From Theristus sp. LFF4_11 (taxonomy: Eukaryota > Nematoda > Chromadorea > Monhysterida > Xyalidae): 64,000 bases of DNA. The DNA lies in the NCBI GenBank assembly GCA_030248135.1, contig JASANC010003433.1, positions 297,808-361,807 on the forward strand, in the 5' to 3' direction. The position numbers and the translations under genes were made by a program. Numbering within the stretch: position 1 is the stretch's first letter; every line of letters starts with the position of its first letter. Positions 56,234 through 64,000 of the stretch are shown one piece after another. The notes beneath the pieces were generated by a model that made no database searches, had not been told where the DNA came from, and saw nothing but the letters and a program-made list of their open reading frames with translations.

Positions 56234-57937
56234 CACCCAGGGCAATTTGTGTGATGTCCTCATCACCGTAGCTCGAAATTGGCTGTAGCATTTTTTCACC
56301 GGTTTGTGTGACGATTCTTATGCAAAAAAGGAGTCTGGCCAGACCAGGTAGTCACTGTAAAAAAGATCAGTGATACCAAAATAACGTCACATTTTAAATC
56401 ATTTTCAACATATTTTTTTTCTCTCTTTTTGACATCATTTCTTTTATCATTTTCAACATATTTTTTTTCTCTTTTTGACATCATTTCTTTTATCATTTTC
56501 AACATATTTTTTTTCTCTCATTTCTTTTTGAGTCGAACAACTTTTTTATTGCCCGAGTCTACTCTCGTATTTTTGTTTTAACACTCTTCATATATTTTTT
56601 TCTCTTTTTGCTTTATTTTTATTTTGCGACCGCGGTTGAGCTACTCCTCTTCTTTCTGCGCCCTGTTGCCCGAATAATCACGCAGAGATAATCGAAGTAA
56701 AAAAAACGAATTCGAAAGTGCGAAGTACACGTAGAAATGTATGTAAACAGGGATGTAACCTTTAAAAATAAAATGTGTTTGAGCAACATTGAGTCATATG
56801 ACTGTTCGACCTGGTAATTAATGACTAAAATGTAAATGCACCGGTATTTGTTATTTAAAAGATCATTGATATGCAGGAGAAAAATTGTGATTTTGACGGG
56901 ATGTATAATGATTAGGTAAGACTACAGTATAATGTCATGACCGGTATCAATTGCGAATGTAAGGATCATGATCAGCATATCAGCAGGTAATTTTGTGATT
57001 GATGACCAAAATAGTAATAGACACACAGATAAAAATGACCAGACTAAATTGTGACAAAGGAAACGGACATAAAAGTGTTCATAAACAGTAAATCTGTACA
57101 CGTATTGAGGTACTGCGATGCCTAGTTCGTGATATAAATTGTGATATGCAAAGTGTCAAAAGCAATAAAATGAAATAAACGTTGCGCAAGTCAATGAATA
57201 CTCTAACGATGTATATGCATAAGAAATCAATTAATATTTGAATAATTGATAAAGTTAATGCAAAATATTTTCATAAAGAACAGACAAGAAAAATTCTTTT
57301 TTTTTGTTTTTTTTTGTTTTGTTTTGTTTTTTTTTGTTTTTTTTTGAAATATCATCAAAAGAAACAGCAATTTCAAAACAATCAACATGACATATACCTG
57401 TATACATTTGTTTTAACCGGATTTTAATTTTTGACCCATAAATCGTTGATTAATTAATAAGCTCGAATTATGACAATTGAAAGCAGTGTGTAAAACAAGC
57501 AGAGATCGAAGCATCAACCGCTGACGAGGTCAATGTTCAATATAATGGAAAACTAAGAAAAGTGAGACACAAACTTATAAGCACACAAATAAAAAAACAC
57601 AAAGGTTGTATCAACGCACATATTGAACCAATGACATCAAAAACGTAACAAGTAAGGAAACCAAATAAATGCGCAATGATGAATGGTTTTGGCGTGAGTG
57701 AGGTATATAAATATTTTAGTGTTTTGTAGTGAGCAAATTAAAAAAATGCAACCCTGTTTTTGTGAGCTAAAAGAAAATTCTGTGGTATTATGAACTATTG
57801 ATTGAAATCTACTTGGTGTATAAAACTTGGTTAATCTGAGAGCAATGATGTCGGCACCCTGTTGACTGTAGTCGTGTGTTATTTGTGGCACAACGATTTG
57901 GCGGTGTTGATCATTTGCATTACGATTTCACGGCGGC
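56234..57937. other. Internal retrotransposon region without clear genes
   Basis: AT-rich, with a 51-bp tandem repeat (about 56395-56520: cattttcaacatattttttt and ctctttttgacatcatttct) and a poly-T tract at 57297-57346. No purine-rich tract is obvious next to the 3' LTR. Confidence 0.5.
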
Positions 57938-58030
57938 TCATGGAAGTGTGTTGCTGTGAATCGGTCGATCCGACTGGATGACGAATAGCCCTGAGTTCCT
58001 GCGGCTAGGCGTGGTGCGGATCAGCACATA

Positions 58031-58330
58031 GTGGGCGTCCGAACGTGGCGCGGTGCTGCACGGTTGGCGACCGAACGTGGCGCGGTGCTGCGGGTGGCGA
58101 CCGAACGTGGCGCGGTGCTGCACGGTGGCGACCGGACGTGGCGCGATGCTGCGCGGTTGGCGACCGAACGTGGCGCGATGCTGCGCGGTTGGCGACCGAA
58201 CGTGGCGCGGTGCTGCGCGGTTGGCGACCGGACGTGGCGCGATGCTGCGGATGGCGACCGAACGTGGCGCGGTGCTGCGCGGTTGGTGACCGAACGTGGC
58301 GCGATGCTGCGCGGTTGGCGACCGAACGGT
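58031..58330. repeat. GC-rich minisatellite, 30-32-bp unit
   Basis: About nine copies of ggcgaccgaacgtggcgcg followed by atgctgcgcggtt. Spacings are 30-32 bp. It contrasts with the AT-rich surroundings. Two longer related units follow at 58318-58460 (gtgcgggactgcagagagtt). The unit lacks stop codons in several frames on both strands, which creates spurious open frames. Confidence 0.88.
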
Positions 58331-58410
58331 GCGGGACTGCAGAGAGTTATCGGCCAGACGATGGCGCGTGTGGCACTGGTGGCGACCGGACGGTGCGGGA
58401 CTGCAGAGAG

Positions 58411-58797
58411 TTATCGGCCAGACGACGACGCGTGTGGCACTGGTGGCGACCGGACGGTGTGGAAACAGCTTTGTGCGCATTCGTTTACCGAGCGGTCCCA
58501 TATTGGTGAACATCGGATTTCGTGTTCCGAAAATGGCAGTGACACAGCGAATGCGACCCATTTGTCGTTCCTTCTCATTGCAACAAATTCACAGAGTCGG
58601 CCAGGAATGTAGGAGCGGGTGAGCAGTTTGGTGAGTGTTGGTGGTAGCCGGCAGATGGTCGTGTTTGGAAAGTCGATGAAAACTGTTTCGGGTGGGACCA
58701 GATCCATGGCCATTGTTTTGATTGATTTCACGACAATTTGCAATTGGTTGTTCGCGCGGTAGATCACACCTGATCCCTGTATGGGAGGGAATTGCAT
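58411..58797 (-). CDS. Unrecognised 128-aa reading frame in the retrotransposon
   Basis: Open from an ATG at 58797 until it runs into the minisatellite-like repeats. Its first 90 residues look protein-like (hydrophobic and polar alternation, VPPETVFIDFPNTTIC, two Cys) while the C-terminal part is repeat-derived. It may be a remnant of the element's third gene. I do not recognise a family, and it could be chance. Confidence 0.3.
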   Translation of the reverse strand: MQFPPIQGSGVIYRANNQLQIVVKSIKTMAMDLVPPETVFIDFPNTTICRLPPTLTKLLTRSYIPGRLCEFVAMRRNDKWVAFAVSLPFSEHEIRCSPIWDRSVNECAQSCFHTVRSPPVPHASSSGR

Positions 58798-59464
58798 GTT
58801 ACCTGGATGATCGGGTTTGATGCGGTCAGGTGCTTTGTCGGGATGGAAAACAACTCGATGTCACATCGTCAGCGGGCGGACCGGCGTCCGATGCGAATTG
58901 GGGATTGAGACTAAAAGAGATTTACAACAACGGTTACAACATAAAGTCACAACACTATCAACACAATAAGGTCAACATTCAAAGATGAAAAGGTGCATGC
59001 TTACAACATCAAAATGCATTTAGTACCTGATGGTTTTTACTGTTGGTGAATGACTGTGGTTCTGGCGGTTTGATGTGCTGTTTTTATTGAAGCGAAGAGT
59101 TGGCTGTTGCGTTGTTTTGATGAAGCAATGGATTAACTGTTACGTTGTTTACGAAAAGTTGGTGCAGTTGATTTTGACGTTATTCAGTTGACGGGATTCG
59201 GCTGTCGGTGTTGTTGTATGTGGAACGAGTGATTTTGTCGACTGGAAAAGAAAATTAACATTATCACTTCACAAGCAAAGAAATTGTTCATGCAATACTT
59301 TACATTCACGCTCACACGACATTCATGCATACATTCACATGCTGAATAAAACGAAAAAAAAATTGTGCGTGGTTGGGTTTTTTGATAAAAAGGTAAGCAT
59401 GGCCAGGTTGTCGGTTGCGAATAAAATAAAATGTATGATATTTGGGTGGTGAAAAAAAAATGTT

Positions 59465-62197
59465 TTAATTTTCTGGAATCCCTGTGGTATAGCATGGTTT
59501 AAGGCGGTCTTTGTGAACCGTCTGTACATGGCCGTTCGTATTGATTGGTTTAATTTTGATGTTATACTCATCGACTCTGATGACCCTGTATGGTCCCGTG
59601 TATGGTCTGTGAAACTTTTTTGGTTTGCCTTTTGGCACGTGTGGATTGTGTAACCAAACTCTGTCGCCTTCGTGGAACGTCATGTTAGTTGCTTTCTTGT
59701 CATGTTCGTGTACTCCGAACAAGTATGTCATTACGGTCACGGTGGTTTTGATCGTGGAACAGAGGAAAGCGGTTGTTTCATACTGAATGTGGTTGTATCG
59801 ATAGAAATGTATGATTTCATGTGTTTCTTGAAAGTCTTCGTGTATTTGTGGTTTACACGGATGTGATTGTGGCAGTTTCCAGAATGTGGCAGTTCCGGGT
59901 TGAGTTGAGCAGAACATTGGCATGGGCGCGGCTTGAGTGACTGTGAAACTGAGCATCATCCAGAATATGATTAGCGTTGTGATAACGCAAAGAGCTGTGA
60001 GCACGAGAGATGGCATTCGGATGTGGAATTCCGTGAAGGTCCCTAATGTAGGTGCACTAGCTGAGCGTTCTTTGGTTGCGTGATCCGCCGTAGGGTTGTG
60101 CTGTACGTGTTGTGGCTTGTCATGGCTATGTTCGGACAAGAGATCGAATGTTGATTGTGTCCGATAAAGTTGGATTTCTGTGCTTGGTTGTTCTATTGTG
60201 TTTTTGCAAGATGCGTTACTTGGTGGAACGGTTTGCCGGTTTTGCAGTTGTGGTGGTGTCGATTTAGATCGGGCAGGCGATTGAGGTGGACTTGTTTGTG
60301 GCGTGTGGATGTCGATCGATTTAGTGTGCCAGTTCTGTTGTTTTAGCCACTTGGCTGTTGCACATTTTCTTGGGCCCATCTCTTCACCGTCGAGATCAAG
60401 CGTGTTCGGGCGTGGGATTTTTTTGGGTATTTCGTGTTTTTGCTTTTGTGCTGTGTTGTCGTTTTTTCCAGCGTGTTGTTTCTTTGCTCCTTCGGTGTCT
60501 GACAATACGTATATGACATGTTGGATGTCGGTTGGTTCATGTGACTCGATGGAGCGAGTGTTTTGCGGTTGTGTAATGGCTGATGTGCGTGCGGCCATCA
60601 AAGCTTGTTGTTCTCGTATTGCTTCTTGCATATTTTGTGTCACGGTGTCTTGCGCGATTGAATTCACTGTGTTTGTTTGTATGTGACGTGGTTGTTGTGC
60701 ATGTGTGTCGGCTGATGTGCGTGTTGCCGGTGGTAAGTTTTCTTGCTCAACATATTGCAGCGTGTGTATGACCGGGCGTGGGTTTGTCCACTGTACTGCT
60801 GGCTGGCGTGTGTACGTCACAGGTGTCGTGGTGTGGGGCTGTCCCTGAAAAACAGCGGTATTGAAACGTGGAGTTGGTGTCCAAGTTTGGTTTGTGTGTG
60901 CGTTTTGCCCGTTTGGCCAGGAAGCTTGTGGGTTCCATGGTGGTTGTCTAAAGCTTTGCGAGTTCCAAGGCGTAGTGGGCAATTGTGTGCGACATACTGC
61001 TGCTCGGTGGCCGACGCGATTGCAGCGAAAACAACGTAGTTGGCCGTTATTGGTGACGCGATTGGTCTGCATGTTGTTGCGTGGCGTGAATTGTCGCGGC
61101 TGAAAACGAGTGGCAGGCCCCTGGAAACGATTTTGTGTGTTATATCGCCAGTTATTATTGTTGTTCATGTTTCTGTTGAACGTGTTCGTGTTGCGTGGTG
61201 GGTTGCGGTTTGTCCAGTTTGTATCCTGATTGTTGAACCGGCTGCTGTTTTCAACTTTGGCTACTGTGTCGTCCAATTTGCTGATGAGCTGACAAATCAG
61301 GCTCTCTGAACGGTCATTATGTTGTGTCTGTGTTGTGTTCAGTGTGTGAATTGTCGGTTGTGTGATTGCACTGTTTAATGGAATTAGGCATTCCATCTCC
61401 ATAGCCCGATCACGTGCTTCTGCAAATGTTGGTGGGCCAAACATGGCCACCTGCGTTTTGATTGCTGGATGCAGTTTTTCTAAAAAGTTGTCAAGCATCA
61501 GACGATCCCGTTGTTCGTTTGTGAAGTTCGTGCCGTATGCGAGTTTGACTAAACGTGCTATCTCATGAGCGAATTCACTTGAACTTTGATGACTGTCATG
61601 TTTAAGCTGCTTGAGCTCCGTAAGATAAAGTTTGCGCGCACTTGGTGGCGTGAGTTTTGCGGTTAGTGCGGCAAAAATTGTGTTGATGTTGGCTTTGTCA
61701 TTTTCTGACAGTTCATCAAAAGTGGAACGCGCGAAACCTTTCAAAAATGCGGGCAAAATGTCTGCTTGGCGCGCTTCTGTCCAACCGTTAGCCTTCGCGA
61801 CGTCTATGAATTGCGACTGCCATTGCGCGAAATTTTCGGTTTTATACCCGTGAAATGGATGCAGTTCAGAAGTGATTGTTTTAATCGTGGATGCAATGTT
61901 TTGCTGTGCCATCACTGCGTTGTTGTTTTGAATTCGTGCTGATAAGTCTGCGAAGTTGTCACGTGTATTTTTGCTGTTTTGGTTCACCAATTCGAGTAAT
62001 TGGTTGTGTTCGCGTACTACTCGGCGGAGTGTACGATCGTCAATCTGAATGGTATGCTCTGCTTGTGAAATTGATTGTGTTTCTGGATCGTGCCTGATTG
62101 GTGCCGTGCGAATAGTAGATGCTGGTGAAGTTTCACTACGTGGACGTCTGTTTTCGTTGTTGTCCCTAACTGGTGAATGATTCACCGGCATATTCAA
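59465..62197 (-). CDS. Gag fused to an envelope-like segment and an integrase tail (910 aa)
   Basis: Residues about 45-270 look like a retrotransposon Gag (capsid-like helices: FAQWQSQFIDVAKANGW, DILPAFLKGFARSTFDEL, SSEFAHEIARLVKLAYG). A zinc knuckle CFRCNRVGHRAAVC lies near residue 390. A long polar Pro/Gln/Thr-rich linker follows. A hydrophobic segment near 730-750 (LVLTALCVITTLIIFWMML) is followed by a short Cys-containing segment resembling the start of an envelope-type ectodomain. The last 70 residues are an integrase C-terminal module: GDRVWLHNPHVPKG, then PYTGPYRVIRVDEYNIKI (GPY/F motif) and VHKDRLKPCY. In a normal element the integrase tail precedes envelope, so the order here reflects rearrangement. 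The frame is intact over 2.7 kb, so the fusion may have been maintained as one protein. Confidence 0.8.
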   Translation of the reverse strand: MNMPVNHSPVRDNNENRRPRSETSPASTIRTAPIRHDPETQSISQAEHTIQIDDRTLRRVVREHNQLLELVNQNSKNTRDNFADLSARIQNNNAVMAQQNIASTIKTITSELHPFHGYKTENFAQWQSQFIDVAKANGWTEARQADILPAFLKGFARSTFDELSENDKANINTIFAALTAKLTPPSARKLYLTELKQLKHDSHQSSSEFAHEIARLVKLAYGTNFTNEQRDRLMLDNFLEKLHPAIKTQVAMFGPPTFAEARDRAMEMECLIPLNSAITQPTIHTLNTTQTQHNDRSESLICQLISKLDDTVAKVENSSRFNNQDTNWTNRNPPRNTNTFNRNMNNNNNWRYNTQNRFQGPATRFQPRQFTPRNNMQTNRVTNNGQLRCFRCNRVGHRAAVCRTQLPTTPWNSQSFRQPPWNPQASWPNGQNAHTNQTWTPTPRFNTAVFQGQPHTTTPVTYTRQPAVQWTNPRPVIHTLQYVEQENLPPATRTSADTHAQQPRHIQTNTVNSIAQDTVTQNMQEAIREQQALMAARTSAITQPQNTRSIESHEPTDIQHVIYVLSDTEGAKKQHAGKNDNTAQKQKHEIPKKIPRPNTLDLDGEEMGPRKCATAKWLKQQNWHTKSIDIHTPQTSPPQSPARSKSTPPQLQNRQTVPPSNASCKNTIEQPSTEIQLYRTQSTFDLLSEHSHDKPQHVQHNPTADHATKERSASAPTLGTFTEFHIRMPSLVLTALCVITTLIIFWMMLSFTVTQAAPMPMFCSTQPGTATFWKLPQSHPCKPQIHEDFQETHEIIHFYRYNHIQYETTAFLCSTIKTTVTVMTYLFGVHEHDKKATNMTFHEGDRVWLHNPHVPKGKPKKFHRPYTGPYRVIRVDEYNIKIKPINTNGHVQTVHKDRLKPCYTTGIPEN

Positions 62198-62660
62198 ACA
62201 TACCGGCTAAACAGTGTGTGATGAGATGAAGTGTTGGTGTGTTGCGGTATTTCTGTGTGTGAAGGTGCGTTTGTGCATGTGTGCCGTGTGCGGCGTGCGT
62301 GTGGTGTTGATTTGAAGTTTGTGGTGTTTTTGTTACTTTCTGTTGTTGTTCGACGTATTTCGCTTGCGAACAAGCGAATTCAAAGAATTTGTGGAAACAA
62401 ACAGGGATCACCACCGCGGCCGAGCCGAAGCTGGGTTACGGGGCAATATAAGCAAAAAAAAACAAAAAGTTCGTGTGTCGTGTGTGTGTCATCAATTCCA
62501 TAATTTCCAATTTTTAAACGGTCATAAATCAGACGGTTCACTTGTAAAAGGTCGTGTGGTTGGGGCAAAAGATGAAAAATTTGATGGTTGTGAAAAAATA
62601 CGAGAAGAGAAAATTGAATGTGCGGCGGGAGAAAGAAAGAATCAGGAATGAAAGTGAGCT

Positions 62661-62682
62661 GGGATCGTCCGAGGTGCTACCA
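62661..62682 (-). other. Probable primer-binding site next to the 5' LTR
   Basis: On the minus strand the bases just inside the LTR read TGGTAGCACCTCGGACGATC. TGG pairs with a tRNA CCA end, and the first eight bases fit an initiator-Met tRNA. The following bases do not match a common animal initiator-Met tRNA, so the primer identity is open. The 460 bp from here to the Gag start (62198-62660) are an untranslated leader without features. Confidence 0.6.
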
Positions 62683-64000
62683 TGTAAAAAGATCGGTCGG
62701 GTGGGTACTGCAGAGATAGAGAGAAAGTTTGTAAGCTTAAGAAAATGTGTGGCAGTTTTTCTACGCTGTTAAAAGAATCGGATATGTCGATTAAACTGCG
62801 CTTCAACCCAATCGCGCGTTTTTTATTGTATCATGAAATGTGACATTTCACCAATGCAGCAGCAACGTGGGAGCGGGGGCTTTGTATCCAGAGTCGGTAT
62901 GAGGGCTCATTTCTAAATTAAATAATCAACGTTTAATTGAAGAAGAATGGGGTGTGTGTGTTTAATCACTAATTGCAGTTCGCTTAACTTTTAATTATTC
63001 AAATTCCAACGCATAAAGTTGTGTATGAGCGGTATCTTTTATTTGAAACAGACCGGACAACGATTACAAAATTGTAAGAAATATTCAATGTGTCGAAAGT
63101 ATCAGTCAAAAACCAAGAGTGTCCAAAAAGCCTAACTGTCTAACTAACTCCTAACTCTTTTCGAATCGAAAGAGAGAGCTGCTTTTATAGCAGGTTGTTG
63201 TGTTTACAACACAAACTCACATCCAAAGGTAGACTACGCATTCTGAAATGTCAGCATCCAAAAATAGCTCAAAATCAGACAAAATCAGACAAAAACCATT
63301 AAGTGGGCGAAATTCGACAAAAACCATGAAGTGGCGAAAATAATCACGAAAAGCCTGAAAATGTCAAACATAATTTAAATCAAAAAAGGATACAAAGTAA
63401 TAAGCACATTATAGCATCAGATATCTATATACCCTCATAAAACAAAATAGCACGTCTGTACACTTTCCTGAATATTCTTTAAATCAAAAAGGATACAAAG
63501 TAATAAGCACATTATAGCATAAGGTATCAATATACCCTCATAAAACAAAATAGCACGTCTGTACACTTTCCTGAATATTCATGTTGCACATTATAAAAGT
63601 ATGTACAGTCACATCACGATGATTGGTTACAAAACCATGTACGAATGTAACATAGTGATTGGTTATAACATAAAGAAACATTAAAACATACTGATTGGCT
63701 GTACAAGCCGATTGGCTGGAATGTATAAAGTACACAGATAAGAATTACATCACACAGATATCATGACAGACGGTTACCTTGATATAGACGTACATGTGTG
63801 CTTGTGTGTTTTTACATGAATGGGGTTGTACACACGTTACTTTTACTATACGTTTTACTCACACTGATAGTAAATTGTGGTTGTCGGTATAAATTAGTTA
63901 TGTAAAAATTGGTTGGACTATTGTTTGGTTTTTGATCAAATACAAAACAATTGAACGTGTTTCTTCACAATCTTCTTAATAAATACTCATATACGTTACA
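62683..64000 (-). repeat. 5' LTR, uninterrupted copy
   Basis: Collinear with 53851-56233 except for the nested insert. It has the same 103-bp tandem duplication and scattered base changes. It reaches the window end at ATACGTTACA; whether the LTR stops exactly there cannot be seen. Confidence 0.88.

Larger units (their letters stand above)
53851..64000 (-). mobile_element. LTR retrotransposon, Ty3/Gypsy-like, pol largely missing
   Basis: Two directly repeated LTRs (53851-56233 and 62683-64000) enclose about 6.4 kb. The reading direction is minus: the primer-binding site abuts the right LTR and the main ORF runs 62197 to 59465. Gag and a fragment of integrase are recognisable. I see no protease, reverse transcriptase, RNase H or integrase catalytic core, so it cannot move on its own. 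The window ends at what seems to be the outer edge of the 5' LTR, so the target duplication cannot be checked. The LTRs differ by scattered substitutions and small indels, indicating an old insertion. Confidence 0.88.

Noticed and set aside
57938..58561. 207-codon minus-strand reading frame and overlapping plus-strand frames up to 193 codons
   Set aside because: All are produced by the 30-32-bp GC-rich minisatellite, whose unit lacks stops in several frames; the translations are only repeats.

Overview
The window is animal nuclear DNA. It carries spliced genes with GT-AG introns, AT-rich introns and intergenic DNA, and a dense load of transposon remnants. The gene set (an ANKIB1-type RBR ubiquitin ligase, a synaptotagmin 4/11-type protein, a mitochondrial ABCB7/Atm1-type exporter and a secreted protein with a Hedgehog-type Hint domain) points to an invertebrate bilaterian. 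I cannot name the phylum. Exons were placed by hand from splice signals, reading phase and family motifs. For the three conserved genes the chosen exons sum to whole numbers of codons with compatible phases throughout.

Layout. 46-1324 (+): the 3' end of an unrecognised gene. 2.0-6.2 kb: repeats (G-rich MITEs, a large foldback, a hAT-type element). 6380-19309 (+): ANKIB1, 23 exons, about 1287 aa. 19.3-23.0 kb: no gene seen, several small foldback repeats. 22985-27923 (+): signal peptide, cysteine ladder and Hint domain, with a 17-bp duplication that breaks the frame of its fifth exon. 27.9-30.8 kb: nothing recognised. 30841-35279 (+): synaptotagmin 4/11-like, 10 exons, about 441 aa. 36.9-40.7 kb: satellite DNA, a 149-bp monomer with a 754-bp higher-order repeat, followed by a 169-bp repeat. 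41576-53318 (-): ABCB7, 14 exons plus a tentative transit-peptide exon, with a 3.3-kb TTAA-flanked inverted-repeat element in its longest intron. 53851-64000 (-): an LTR retrotransposon filling the right end, whose main ORF joins Gag to a short envelope-like segment and an integrase tail, with no protease, reverse transcriptase or integrase core.

The four genes do unrelated housekeeping, neuronal and secretory jobs and do not form a pathway. What ties the window together is its mobile DNA. Four non-autonomous elements have hAT-like ends and 8-bp target duplications. Nine copies belong to a palindromic CAGTCGA MITE carrying CCAAT and CACGTG motifs, five full copies to a TA-flanked 265-bp MITE, and four to a G-rich 460-bp MITE. 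There are also two tRNA-derived SINE copies and several foldbacks. Many lie within tens of bases of splice sites. Three insertions can be proved from empty sites or exact duplications inside the window.
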